Positions 21,488 to 33,169 are shown, counted from the first letter of the stretch. The stretch is 64,000 nt of DNA from Diospyros lotus (GCF_014633365.1 NC_068339.1:16166383-16230382); one strand, 5' to 3'. Made by a program: numbers and translations. Notes: generated by a model not told the origin, from the letters alone.

Positions 21488-21996
21488 TCCCTATGAAAAA
21501 ATTAGAAATTCCTCTTATTGATGGCAAAAACCCTAGGCAATGGATAAGGGGATGCCAAAAGTTCTTTCACTTTTGTAATATACCAGAATTCCAGAAAGTC
21601 AATCTGGCTTCAACCTACTTGAATGATGCAGTTCATGTATGGTATCAAGGGTGGGTGAGGCTTAGAGAAGAATGTGTTTGGTAGGACTTTGTGGAAAAAT
21701 TTTGCGAGAGATTTGGGGACAAGAAAATAACTGATGTTATAGAAGAATTCAATAAGTTGAGACAGGTTGGAACGGTTTTGAAATATCAAATCAAGTTTGA
21801 AGAACTTAAATCACTAATGATTATTACCAACCCCTCTCTTTCTGAAGCATATTTTGTTTCGAGTTTTGTAAGCGGCCTTAGTGAAGAACTTAGGCCAATA
21901 GTGAAGATGTTGCAACCTGCAACATTTAAACAGGCAGCAGAGAAGGCAAAACTGCAGGAATTGATGGAAGAGGCCATATTCAAGAAGTATCTATAG
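21488..21996 (+). pseudogene. Gag capsid region of Y, one nonsense codon
   Basis: Opens MKKLEIPLIDGKNPRQWIRG, followed by a cysteine- and phenylalanine-rich block, the typical opening of a Ty3/gypsy capsid domain (Retrotrans_gag). The frame continues to 21996 with only TAG at 21682-21684 in between. The second half has EFNKLRQ, YFVSSFVSGL and KQAAEKAKLQEL. No zinc knuckle follows; the coding part ends and a short tail leads to the 3' LTR at 22156. The element therefore has gag only. Confidence 0.8.
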
Positions 21997-22155
21997 GAAC
22001 CAAGTTTTCCTTATTCAAGTACTCGTTCTATGGTTCCATTTGCACCCGGATAACAACACTTGGGAATATTTGCCGAATCTCCTACCTCAATTTTCTCGAG
22101 TTGCTCAGTTTCTTTGATTTTCTTGAGGAAAAGAAAATTTTGAAGGGAAGGAAAA

Positions 22156-22488
22156 TGTCAAGACCTTGGGTGTATTGGGCTTATATGAGAGCTGATTGTA
22201 GCAGATTAATTGAGTGGTTAGCAGCTGTTATTTCTGTTATTTCAGTTGATTAGTTGCAGGCCAGTTGTACATTTTCAGTTACAACATGTAACTGAAAAAT
22301 TGAATATAGAGTAGCTATATAAAGCTACTCAAGACTGTATTGTTGTTGTTGAGAAATAGGGAAACTGAATTCTTCTCTCTCTTCAATTCTCTCCCTAATT
22401 TCTTTCTGTTTTCCTCCCCCTTCTCTCTTTCTCTTTCATTCTCATTTCTGTCCTTAAACAAACCCTAGGTCGGGACTGGATCCTGACA
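22156..22488 (+). repeat. 3' LTR of Y
   Basis: Starts TGTCAAGACCTTGGG after the purine tract GAAGGGAAGGAAAA and ends ATCCTGACA, directly followed by the duplication TGAGG (22489-22493). Confidence 0.88.
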
Positions 22489-22493
22489 TGAGG

Positions 22494-23601
22494 TATAGAT
22501 ACTTGGGTAACCTTGAGATGCCTCATGATCCTAATGGTATTGAGGATGAACTAGTAGATGAATATCATTTAAATAATGCTTTAAGTTAGCAAGGTTGCTG
22601 CCTATGCATGTTTGTTCTTGGGATTCAATTCAGCAGGTGTCTCAGTGAGATTTAGTGTGGTTATAATCTGGTGATATGTCACTTGAAGATATGAATAATC
22701 TCTTTGAAGGTGCAAATTGGCCAATTCAAGGGCTAATACATGAATAGGTGAGAATTGCAAACTGAAGAAGCTTTGTTCATTTGCAAATCTCAGCAGCAGA
22801 CTAAAAGTAGAGAAGAGAAGAAAAAGTGAGGGAAAACGAGAGAAATTAGAGAGAAAGAAAGAGGTGGCCTTGGCTAGCTTGAAAATAACAGAGAGTAAAA
22901 GAAAGAAAGAAACAAAGAAATAAAGAAAGGAGAAGAAGAGGAAGCTTGGCTAGTTCAAAACCCAGAAGGAAAGAAGTTAGCCCGAGTCTTCTTTGAACTA
23001 CACGAGTTTAGGGTTCATTGTCAATTTTAAAGTGAATGAAATTAGCATGATTGAATTCAGTTGTAATGCTTCATGTTAACATGGTTTAAAGCTTAACTGC
23101 AAGGTAGGTCCTTGGCGATGCCTAGAGCTCACCATGTGAAGATGAATGGTTAATTTAATTAGTGGAAATCAGGATATGAAAATTGTTGAAAATCATGCTC
23201 ATGGCACAAGTTGTGCATTCATGGAATGTTTTCTAACCCTTACTGAGTAGCAATACTCATTGGTACATATTCAACATGACAGTACTAGCTTCCTAACCAA
23301 TTGAATTACGTATGTAACAGCTTGTTACAAACAATGTATGACACTGTTAAGCAAATGTATAAAGGCAATATATCAGCTATGACAGCAATTAACCTTCATT
23401 CCCTGTCCAAATACCTCTGAGGCATTTTCCTTGCCCTGGGATACCTTCGGCCTACTTTCCCCTCTGCTGTAACGGGCATCCCTGTGAATCTATTTGAATA
23501 TTCTGATAATTTATTAGCATATTAATTGCCATCCATTCTGACTTATGACTTCTAAAATTATATTTCCAATCCAGAAGGTAATAGCATTTTGTTTTGTATA
23601 G
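22494..23601. other. Sequence between the nest and the first CUL4 exon
   Basis: It probably begins with the continuation of LTR-like sequence U. A purine-rich stretch (AGAGAAGAAAAAG..., about 22810-22960) and the LTR-like motif ACTGAGTAGCAATACTCA (near 23245) are visible. Positions 23287-23373 repeat 1756-1862. The last part to 23601 ends in a good splice acceptor (TTTTGTATAG). No CUL4 coding sequence was seen here. Confidence 0.5.
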
Positions 23602-26600
23602 AACCGGTCTGCTGAACTGATTGCAAAGTTTTTGGACGAGAAGCTTCGTGCTGGAAATAAGGGTACATCTGAAGAGGAATTGGAGGGTACACTTGATAGA
23701 GTATTGGTTTTATTCAGGTTTATACAGGTAATTGATCTGTTTGCTATAGTCTTGCTTTAAATTTGCAGTGCTATTGCTGGTATTGCTAATTATGCTGTTT
23801 GAGGATTGTACTCAAGAGTTTGTTTGCTATTGTTTTAGCACAACAATTTTGATATGGTCATTGCCTTGTGCACAATGCCTAAATGTTTCTTCTTGGTATC
23901 TTACAATTAGAGGGTGGATGTGCGGGTTTGAACATTGTTATTCATCACATAATGAAGAATAGAAATATAGCTAGCAATATCGCTTATTTTATCTCTTGTT
24001 AATCAGGGTAAAGATGTTTTTGAAGCATTCTATAAGAAGGATCTTGCAAAAAGGTTACTGTTGGGAAAGAGTGCTTCCATTGATGCAGAGAAGTCCATGA
24101 TTTCTAAGGTAAACATTGCTTATGTCCCTGTATAATTTTCGAGTATTATGCATCTGTTAATCATGTTTATGCGAGTGAGTGTTCTTAATGCTAAAATTTA
24201 GAAATAAGGAAAACAACTAAATGGATGTGATATTAGAGAGGATAACATAAGGATTTATGTGGTTCAGTGTTTAGAAGGCCTCTCTCCACGTGAGGTCAAC
24301 AGTACTAGTTCATTTAGCTCAAATTAAATGTAGATTACACACTTAATATAAATAATTCCAGAGATAAAGATAACACTGTCACACATCTCTTATATCCATC
24401 CTGTATATTTATATGTTAATTTGACTTCAAATTCTATAGTTCATTCATGTGTTCATCATACTAAGAAGCTCCTTCTTTGTTACAGTTGAAGACTGAGTGT
24501 GGCAGCCAGTTCACCAATAAACTTGAAGGAATGTTCAAGGTTTGTATCTTGTATAATAAGAGCCCTGTTTGATATCCCAAATTTAGAGACGGAAAGAGAG
24601 TTGAATATATCTTGAAAAAAGAAACTGTAATTGAAAAAGAGCGACTTCTTTGTTTACAAGCATTGCACATACTTCTGATGAGCAGTTTCCTCCCACCCAA
24701 GTGAAAAGGGGTTAGGAAGGTGTAGTTCTGGCAACATTACTTAGGTGACTTTGTCCTTGCTAGGCTAGTGGAAGACCTGGATGAGCCAGGGTTATGCACC
24801 TAATCCCAGACAAGGATGCAAGTGGACCTTTCGTTGAGCAGATTGCAAATAGCTCACGCCCAAACGATTTTTCATAATTTGTCTAGAGTTCATGTTTTGG
24901 ATTCGACTAAGTTTTACGTTGGCGTAACCCTTCATAGCGACGCGCTACACTGCCCCCGTGTAGTGACAAGTGAGCTAGGGCCGCTGTATCGGCGCCCGAA
25001 TGTAGTGATAAATGAGCAAGGGTTCCCGCATTTGCTTGGACGGATGTGGGTAAAGAAGCTAGTCCAAAATCAAAATCAAAATCAAAACCAAAATCAAAAT
25101 TAAAACCAAAACCAAAACCAAAATCAAAAACAAAATCAAATTCAAAGTCGAGGCCAAAAACAAAATCAAATCCAAAGTCAAGGCCAAAAACAAAATCATA
25201 GATTAAGGATTGGGTCATGGAACATAGGAACATTAACAGGCAAAGCTATGGAAGTGGTGGATGTGATGATTAGGAGAAAAATTAATATTATGTACCTTCA
25301 AGAGACGAGATGGGCAGGGAAAAAAGCAAAAACTTTATCAGAAGCTGGATATAAAATATGGTACATAGGAATTGATCGAGCGAAAAATGGAGTGGGGATT
25401 ATTATGGATAAAAGCTTAATAGATGAGGTAGTGGATGTAAAGAGAATAGGGGATAGGATTATTATGGTGAAGATTAGTTTAGGAAGAATGACTATGAATA
25501 TCTTTAGTATATATGCACCACAAGTGGGGTTAGGTGATGAGATAAAAGCAAAATTCTGGGAGGACCTAGAGGGACTCATACAAATGATACCAAGAGGAGA
25601 GAAAGTGATTATAGGAGGTGACTTAAATGGGCACGTGGGTAGAGACGGAAACGGATATAGAGAGGTACACGGAAGGTATGGATTCGGGGAAATTAATAAT
25701 GAGGGTAAATCTATCCTAGATTTTGCTATGGCATATGGGCTCATTATAACCAATACTAGGTTCAAAAAACGGGACGAACACTTAATCACATATAAAAATA
25801 TCACCTCAAGCACCCAAATAGATTACTTCCTCATGAGACAAGAGGATCGGTTATGTTGTATGAATTGTAAGGTGATACCGGGAGAGTGTTTGACTACTCA
25901 ACATAGAGTTCTAGTACTTGACGTCCAAGTAAGAAATTGGAAGAGAAAAAATCACATAGAACAAAATCCAAGAATCAGGTGGTGGAATTTAAAAGGGGAG
26001 AAACAACTAATCTTCAAAGAAAAATTAAGGGGTAGAAGAGAATGAAATGGAGAAAGACAAACAAACCAAATGTGGAAAGAAATGGCTAATGCCTTGAGAA
26101 ACACAGCAAAGGTAGTGCTTGGAGAGACAAATGGTAGAGCCCCTAACCTTAAGGAGTCTTGGTGGTGGAATGAAGAGGTACAATTGAAAATTAAAAATAA
26201 GAAAACTTGCTATAAGGCGGTATATCAATGCAACAATGAAGAAAATCAAAAAAATTATAAAGAAGCAAAAAAGGCAGCAAAAAGAGCTGTTAGTGAAGCA
26301 AGGTTAAAAGCATATGAGAATCTATATAAACGACTTGATACAAAAGATGGAGAAAGGGATATATATAAATTAGCTAAAGCAAGAGAAAGAAAAACACGGG
26401 ATTTAAATCAAGTGAAATGCATAAAAGATGACAATCAAAATGTTTTAGTAAATGAGGGAGCGATTAAGGAGAGATGGAAGGAGTATTTCACAAAATTATT
26501 CAATGATGGTGGTGACACAAGAGTTAGGTTGGGACATCTTAGTAACTCCGAAGGGAATGTGAGCTATACATTCTATCGACGCATAAGTTCAAATGAAATA

Positions 26601-29600
26601 AGGCAAGCATTGAAAAAGATGAAAAATCATAAAGCAGTGGGACCAGATAATATACCAATAGAAGCATGGAAATGCATGGGAGAAGAGGGCACCTCCTGGC
26701 TAACGCAACTATTTAACGCCATCCTTAAATCAAAAAAGATGCCAGATGAGTGGAGGAAGAGTACTTTGGTTCTCATATACAAGAACAAAGGAGATGTTCA
26801 AAACTGTGAAAATTATAGAGGAATTAAGTTAATGAGTCATACCATGAAACTCTGGGAGAGAGTAATAGAGCAGAGGCTTAGAAAGGAAACAAAGGTGTCA
26901 GAAAATCAGTTTGGTTTCATGCCTGGTAGGTCAACAATGGAAGCTATATATTTATTGAGGCGTTTAATGGAAAGGTATCGAGATCATCAGAAGGACCTAC
27001 ATATGGTGTTTATAGATCTAGAAAAGGCCTATGATAGGGTCCCTAGAGAAGTATTATGGAGGGTTTTAGAGAAGAAATGAGTCAAAATAGCCTATATACA
27101 AGCTCTCAAGGACATGTATCATGGTGTAGAGACAAGGGTCAGAACATGCGGAGGGGATATTGAACCATTTACAACTACAATAGGACTGCATCAAGGTTCT
27201 GCACTAAGCTCATACTTATTTGCCCTAGTAATGGATGAACTCACTAAAGATATTCAGATAGATGTGCCATGGTGTATGCTATTTGCAGACGACATAGTGT
27301 TGGTGGATGAAACAAAAGGAGTGAACACTAAGCTTGAGTTGTGGAGAAACAATTTAGAATCTAAGGGATTTAAATTAAGTAGAAAGAAAACAGAATATAT
27401 GGAATGCAAATTTAGTAAAAATGCAAGAGTGGATGATGTTATAATAAAATTAGAAGACCAAATCTTACAAAGAAAAGACCATTTTCGATATTTGGGATCA
27501 GTGATTCAAAAAGATGGAGAAATCCACGAGGATGTCGCACATAGAATTAAGGCAGGTTGGCTAAAATGGAGAAATGCATTGGGGGTGTTATGTGATGGTA
27601 AAATCCCATTAAAATTGAAAGGAAAATTCTATAGGACAACTATAAGACCAGTCTTGTTGTATGGCTCAGAATGTTGGGCAGTCAAATACTAGCTTGAGCA
27701 AAAGACTAGTGTAGCGGAGATGAGGATGTTAAGATGGATGTGCGGACATACAAGAAAGGATAAAATTAAAAATGAAGTTATTCGTAATAAGGTAGGAGTA
27801 GTGCCAATCGAGGAGAAGATGAGAGAGACTAGACTAAGATGGTTTGGTCATGTGAGAAGGAGACTAACAGACTCTCCTGTGAGGAGAGTTGATGAAATAG
27901 AACAATTAGTCACAAAAAGAGGTAGAGGTAGACCCAAGAAGATTTTGGGAGAGACATTAAAATTTGATATGAAATATATGGATCTAAGTGAGGATATGAC
28001 AAAAGACAGAAATACATGGAAGTCTAGAATTCATGTAGCCGACCCCACATAGTGGGATAAAGGCTGGATATGTTGTTGTTTAGCTTGAAAGGATAATTTC
28101 ATTGAAATGACATCTGGAGCATGCATGTTTGCTTCAGGTCTGCAGCATGCACCATTTTGTGCAATACAAGTGTGGCAATAGTAACCCAGTTATCTGGTCT
28201 GCACTAATGGGGTTGAAGCATAATTTCATATCCCCCTTCTCTACCTCTCTCTCTCTCTCTCTTGCCACTTGAAGAGAGAAGAGGAATAATGGGCAGGGGG
28301 GGTGTTAAATCTAGGGCTTCATGTGTCAGTACTGGACAAAGTAAACAAATTTAGACTGGATTAAGTTGAAAATATAAATAAGTATCATCAGGTTTACCTG
28401 TATTGCATGAAAAAGTCAGCTAGAATAAGAAAAAATCGGACCCACTATGGGAAATTAGAACCTGGGAAACTTGTGCTGGGCAACTAGAAGTTGAATCTAT
28501 AAGCCTTTATGAAAGTGTTATCAGATGGAATGGCAGGAAATTTAGCTTATTATTTTATCCTGGAACTGGACTTTGTGCCTTAATACATTTAAGTATATTG
28601 GATGGAAAGTTTCTTCACATGCTTCTTCTGAAGAACTAGCATTACACACTTTACCCACCCATTTTAACATCAAGGTTGAATCTTGATATTAGAAGTAACT
28701 TTGTTTTCATGGACAACTGCATTTATCATGGTGGCAGATAGGCTTCCACCAGGTTTAGTGAAGGGGCCAAAGAAAGTGGCTGAGCGCACTTATTGTAGGT
28801 CCATATTGCATTCAGTTCCAAAGGCAGGGACTGCCCAGGTAGATAACTACTCATTTAGTAAGAGATTTGTCTTTTCAAATAAGCTTTTGACATTGTTTCG
28901 ACTGCAATGATGTTTTGCAATACTGAATGCTTGTGATAGTTCACAGCTTCCAATATATTTTGCAAATATTTCAAGCGGAGTATAGGTGAGTGATTACTAC
29001 TACCCAATTATTGAGAAACAAGTAAAATCAGACCATGTTTTCTTTTTGATTTTTTATGTCACGGAGTGTCAAATCTTCTCAAGTCCTGATACCGAAATTC
29101 TTTATAGGGCTTGGTTGCATGCATAATAGTTCCTTGTGCCATAAATATATATATATATATATATGCACATACAATTTATACTTGGCTTAGCTCGGTTTTC
29201 AATTCCTGCAAATGATCGTATAGCAATTAGCAAGTTCATGACAACGCCTTTGCAATAATTAATGACAATTTCACAGGATGTTGAATTGTCAAAAGAGATA
29301 AATGAATCTTTCAAGCAATCATCCCAGGCAAGGACAAAACTCCCATCAGGCATTGAGATGAGTGTCCATGTTTTAACAACAGGGTAGGTTTCAAAATGGT
29401 TTCTATTTTTTGACACGTCCTCATCTTTTAGGCTATAGAAAGATCTAACTGTGGGCATGTTTGGCTGGGGTTGCAGGTACTGGCCAACATATCCACCTAT
29501 GGATGTTCAACTTCCTCATGAACTGAATGTGTATCAGGTTTAGCATGAGTTGAACCTGTCAAAATTGCAATTCACTTTAGCAACTGTGCCAATTGTTTGT

Positions 29601-30914
29601 ATGATTGCCTGAAATCTTTTGCTTGGTTTTGCAGGACATTTTCAAGGAGTTCTACTTGAGCAAGTATAGCGGGAGGCGCTTAATGTGGCAAAATTCATTA
29701 GGCCACTGTGTGTTAAAAACGGAATTCCCGAAAGGTAAAAAAGAACTGGCAGTTTCTCTATTTCAGGTTGGTCCCACTTTCAACTTGCTAGTTTCCTATC
29801 CTTGTTTTCTTTGGCTTATATTATTCATGCCTTGTGCACAAGTGCTTTCAATTTATGTTGGCTGTCTCTTCTGTCCAGGCTGTTGTTCTGATGCTGTTTA
29901 ACGATGCCCAGAAGCTTACATTTCAAGATATAAAGGATTCAACTGGCATTGAGGATAAGGAGTTGAGAAGGACTCTTCAGTCCCTTGCATGCGGAAAAGT
30001 TCGTGTCCTTCAGAAGGTGGGCCGATTAGTTCAGAAATCAAATATTTTACTCTTTCCTGGGGCTTTTCTCCTTTGCTCTTAAGAGAAGTTGTTTTATGCA
30101 GTTTCCCAGAGGGAGAGAAGTGGAGGATGAACATTCCTTTGTGTTCAATGATGGATTTACTGCCCCTCTCTACCGTATAAAGGTAACTCCCGCTGCAATA
30201 AATATTTATGGAATGGCAATCAGAAGTGTGTGGAGCATGCGTACATATAGAATGCACTTTCTTAGCCACTTTGAGGCAATGTTAATGGTGGGATTGAATC
30301 CCATCCCAGATACGTAGAAGGTTCTAAAACTAACTTGATATGTTGGGGGTACAGGTAAATGCCATACAGATGAAAGAAACAGTGGAAGAGAACGCCAGTA
30401 CGACCGAAAGAGTTTTCCAGGACCGCCAATATCAGGTTTAATCCAGCCCCTCCCCCTTCCTATCGACACAACATGTCGTCAATTTAAAAAAGTGTTTCAT
30501 ATGCATTTGGCAATTTCGGTGGTCAACGGTTTGTGTTGCAGGTTGATGCTGCCATTGTGCGGATAATGAAGACGAGGAAAATTCTGAGTCACACACTTTT
30601 GATAACTGAACTCTTCCAGCAGGTGAATAAGAATTCATTTTTCTTCGTATACATTTCTCTATTAGGTGACCTTGATACCTGCTGATGTTGGGAAGAAAGA
30701 AATAATTTGTTGTTGTTGTTGTAATGGAGAAATTTGAATGAGTCTCATAACTCTGTGGATGTATGGCTGAAAATGTGTATTTGTTTTGGTGATGACGCAG
30801 CTGAAATTCCCCATAAAACCAACGGACTTGAAGAAGAGGATTGAAAGCCTCATAGACAGGGAGTATCTGGAGAGGGACAAGAACAACCCTCAAATTTACA
30901 ACTACCTTGCCTAA
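23602..30914 (+). CDS. CUL4: Cullin-4, C-terminal 358 codons in ten exons (5' half not in window)
   Basis: Scaffold of CUL4-DDB1 ubiquitin ligases in nucleus and cytosol; the C-terminal half binds RBX1. Exons: 23602-23727, 24007-24108, 24486-24539, 29277-29383, 29477-29537, 29635-29766, 29879-30016, 30102-30182, 30355-30435, 30542-30622, 30801-30914 (stop TAA at 30912); this is eleven segments. All introns are GT-AG and the frame is open throughout. Recognised blocks: [77 protein letters not shown]. The end carries the neddylation region (IVRIMKTRK) and the terminal IYNYLA. The match to known plant CUL4 is near identical except around 30102-30182. Known plant CUL4 has about 790 residues, so some 430 N-terminal residues (DDB1-binding half) are missing. 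They lie upstream of the window or are lost. An RTE LINE sits in the third intron. Confidence 0.93.
25060..25200 (+). repeat. CAAAAT/CCAAAA simple repeat in LINE leader
   Basis: Repeated AAAATCAAAAC-type units between the LINE leader and the endonuclease domain. It translates to Gln/Asn or Lys/Pro runs depending on the frame. Confidence 0.8.
25204..28052 (+). pseudogene. RTE LINE endonuclease-reverse transcriptase, three nonsense codons
   Basis: One frame is kept from 25204 ([13 protein letters not shown]) to the stop before 28053. It is interrupted only by TGA 26043-26045, TGA 27078-27080 and TAG 27690-27692; no frameshift was found. Endonuclease (apurinic type): the catalytic Glu lies in YLQETRWAG, Asp/Asn in [11 protein letters not shown], and His in TTQHRVLV. 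Reverse transcriptase: [57 protein letters not shown], and the catalytic [10 protein letters not shown]. The C-terminal region includes RWFGHVRRR. The preserved frame with few stops suggests a fairly young, now inactive, insertion. Confidence 0.9.
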
Positions 30915-31150
30915 GCAAGCACCCCTCTTTAACTCTTTTACATTTTTATCTTTCTTTGTAGAGGTTTAAGGTTTAGCAATTTTGTTTTTTTGTTTTTGGG
31001 GTGGGAGGGTGGTTCAATCAGAGTCCCATCCCATGTCATCTTATCTCTTATGTACAGTAAAAATGGTAGCATAGATTTTGTCGTGTTGAAAGACTGTTAT
31101 TAATAGTCGATTTATAATTGTAAATCATGTGTATTTTCTTGCCATCATCA
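30915..31150 (+). other. CUL4 3' untranslated region and downstream
   Basis: Directly after the TAA stop. T-rich and AT-rich, with no reading frame of note. The cleavage site cannot be placed from the sequence alone. Confidence 0.5.
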
Positions 31151-31268
31151 TAAGGTGCAAGGGCAGAGTACATGAAATAAGTGCGATAAAGCAGAAAACA
31201 AATTGAAGTCAAAACGGAACCACCACACCAATTTTGATTGATGCGGGTGGAGGTTGGGGTCACATTTA

Positions 31269-31568
31269 GGCTCTGTTTGGAACGGGAAAGGTGGTAATAA
31301 TAATTCAACCCTTTGGAAGATATTTAAAAAGAAAATGAAAAAGGAGAAAGGGATTGAATTGAAGTGGACCAATAACAAATAATTCCCCTCCTTCCCTCTC
31401 TTCTCTAAAATTAAAAAAAAAAAAAAAAAAAAAAACCCATTTTTTTTTATTCTTTTTCATTTGTATTTAAATTCTCAAACAAAGAAAAAGAATTTTCATC
31501 CTTTCTACATTAAACATCCAAATGAAAATTCTTTCCCCTTTCTCTTTTTTATGCTTCCAAACATAACC
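31269..31568. mobile_element. Harbinger-like MITE with TTA duplication
   Basis: 300 bp. Ends GGCTCTGTTTGGAA and TTCCAAACATAACC are inverted repeats with a few mismatches, flanked by TTA at 31266-31268 and 31569-31571. A 3-bp TTA/TAA duplication is typical of PIF/Harbinger-derived MITEs. The centre contains a long A run (about 31410-31435). No coding sequence. Confidence 0.7.
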
Positions 31569-31571
31569 TTA

Positions 31572-32640
31572 AATTTTCTGGGACCCTTTCTTCCTAACCG
31601 GTTTACTTGCGCAAATTAAATTACCAGCATAATGTCACCTCTCGTCTCCCATTGGTTAATATTACCAAAACTTATTTTTCATCTTAATCAAGAAACATAG
31701 GATTGGCGATGTTGATGTTGGTGTTGGGTAGTCAGTCTCAGTCGAATGCAATCCTGAGAATGATATGAAATGATCTTTTAAGTGATGTTCTTACTGATTC
31801 TTGTTTCAGTAATGGGGTTGACGCAGATGCTTATTGATTCTTGACATGAGCCCTATTCGATAGAAGACAACAACGATGCCCATTGCCGATTATCTTTTGC
31901 TTCAGTCTCTGCGATGGATGGACTATTATTTCAGCAAGCCACATGCATTGCCACACTTTGAAGAAAGAAAATTGCTATTTGCACATTCTTGTTAACACCC
32001 GTATTAATACTTCATTAATCAACAAATAACTATTGATACAACCACAACACATACACAAAATATAGTAATTCTTTTAAATATAGTAATCAGATGTGTGTCA
32101 CAGCCCAGCTCAGCTCAATCTTCCAAATCATTTTATTCACTTCCATTGCCACAAACAAACAACAATTACAACTCCACCCCACTCCACAACGCTGGCACAT
32201 TCAACATTCAGACGATTTCTTCTTTACCAAACAACTAGTCTAGCGTTTGTTTACCACAGGCTGCTTCTTGTCGTCTGGATGAAAAGTGGTCTAAAATATT
32301 TTCTCAGTAATGAAATTCGAAGGAAGGGAATGATATTAATGAACAAATAACTATTGATATTCTTCTAATAGAAAGATGGATTGTTTATTAACTCAAGAGC
32401 ACACTGTAAGAGATATAAGCATGCCCTTTTGCAAGTTCACAAAACATTTAGATCCATAATGTACAGATACATGGACCTCAAATTGGATTTTCTCAGAAAA
32501 CACAAACAAACACCGACTCAGAAACATCAACAGAAATCGATGAACGCAGCGCTACAACGCCCAGATTTAACACAAACCAAGAAAACCCATTTCATTCTTT
32601 TCTCGTTTCCTCGTTCCTTCTGCCAGGGAAAATAAAGAAA
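31572..32640. other. Intergenic, no gene seen
   Basis: AT-rich sequence between the MITE and the OEP7-like gene. Short open frames (for example around 32093-32350) lack any recognisable protein and look like chance. The last part (about 32400-32714) is probably the 3' flank or untranslated region of the OEP7-like gene on the - strand. Confidence 0.5.
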
Positions 32641-32714
32641 TTATATACATATATATATAAGTAAATAAATATTGGAGATGAGGCCAGAGATAGATACCGA
32701 AGAGCCCAGAAAGT

Positions 32715-32944
32715 TCAGGCGGGTTTGACGATGAGATTGGGGGCCGAAGAGGCGTCGGCAGGAAGATTCGGATTTGGATTCAAAGGGGCACGAATGGTGG
32801 CGTCATCGTCGGGATCGTAATCGGGGTTGAGATTGCGATCGATGGCTTCGCGGCCCTTCTCCAGGCAGGGCTTGCAAGCGATCTCCATGGTTGCCCATCC
32901 GAGCAACAATCCTGCTATCGCTATCAATGCTGTTGTCACCGCCC

Positions 32945-32948
<4 letters not shown>
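32715..32948 (-). CDS. OEP7-like chloroplast outer envelope membrane protein
   Basis: A 77-residue intronless gene. Residues about 4-21 form a membrane helix (TTALIAIAGLLLGWATMEIA), followed by a short basic and acidic stretch with KPCLEKGREAIDR and DPDYDPDD-type wording. This layout, the GWxxxEIAxKPxL block and the length match the small plant OEP7/OEP6 family. In known members the protein inserts into the plastid outer envelope without a cleaved transit peptide; the helix and its positive flank are read by the AKR2A receptor. The start at 32948 is the only Met before the helix. The C-terminal tail (PLNPNPNLPADASSAPN) is Pro/Asn-rich and probably faces the cytosol. A CT/AT microsatellite lies immediately upstream in the 5' leader. 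The family assignment is from pattern only. Confidence 0.75.
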
Positions 32949-32949
<1 letters not shown>

Positions 32950-32996
<47 letters not shown>

Positions 32997-33000
32997 CGCT
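32950..33000. repeat. CT then AT microsatellite at the OEP7-like 5' end
   Basis: (CT)n from about 32949 followed by (TA)n to about 32997, then a short GT run. On the gene's strand this is a GA-rich 5' leader directly before the ATG, as is common in plant promoters. Confidence 0.85.
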
Positions 33001-33094
33001 CTGTGTGTGTGTGTACAGTAGTGAATTGTCCTCCTCTGCTTCTGTGTCGGAGGAGGCGATTGAGGGTGAAAATGAAAATGGGAAAGTCAGATGG

Positions 33095-33165
33095 TCCGTT
33101 CTGAAGAGGAAGAGGAAGAGGAAGAAGAAGAAGAAGAAGAAGAAGAGGAAGAGGAAGATAATTAT
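33095..33165. repeat. GAA/GAG trinucleotide repeat
   Basis: AAGAGGAAGAGG then GAAGAAGAAG runs. It lies about 150-210 bp upstream of the OEP7-like ATG. The Glu-rich open frame across it is low complexity, not a gene. Confidence 0.85.
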
Positions 33166-33169
33166 TATT

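Larger units (their letters stand above)
2352..22488 (+). mobile_element. Gag-only LTR retrotransposon Y, split by nested insertions
   Basis: 5' LTR: 2352-2527 plus 4192-4352. Primer binding site: TGGTACCAGAGC at 4356, matching initiator-Met tRNA. Gag pieces: 4413-4529, 9908-10202 and 21488-21996. 3' LTR: 22156-22488. The 5-bp duplication TGAGG flanks both ends exactly. Removing the nested X, copia and V elements restores a continuous LTR and a continuous gag region, and leaves an element of only about 1.8 kb. No protease, integrase or reverse transcriptase is present, so it would need another element's enzymes. This layout fits the gag-only class of short LTR elements called TR-GAG. Confidence 0.85.
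24710..28080 (+). mobile_element. RTE-type LINE in CUL4 intron
   Basis: A nearly complete non-LTR retrotransposon in the same orientation as CUL4. It has a GC-richer 5' leader (about 24710-25060), a CAAAAT-rich repeat (25060-25200), one endonuclease-RT frame, and a 3' end CCCCACATAGTGGGATAAAGG then GTTGTTGTT. The short (TTG)n ending without poly(A) is characteristic of RTE elements. Both edges are approximate; GTGAAAAGG before and TTGAAAGG after may be a degenerate target duplication. Confidence 0.88.
24540..29276 (+). other. CUL4 intron 3, enlarged by a LINE
   Basis: A 4.7-kb intron with GT at 24540 and AG at 29276. About 3.4 kb of it is the RTE LINE. The remaining 28080-29276 holds a CT microsatellite (about 28244), an AT microsatellite (about 29145-29165) and no coding sequence that I recognise. 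The other introns of the gene in this window are 85-377 bp. Confidence 0.85.

Noticed and set aside
24907..25233. Phe/Asp-rich open frame on the - strand
   Set aside because: It is the reverse of the CAAAAT repeat in the LINE leader.
25298..25813. 171-codon open frame on the - strand of the LINE
   Set aside because: It lies opposite the endonuclease domain, which is clearly the coding strand.
28683..28910. Open frame in CUL4 intron 3 that might be an exon
   Set aside because: CUL4 is continuous without it, and the sequence does not match a cullin.
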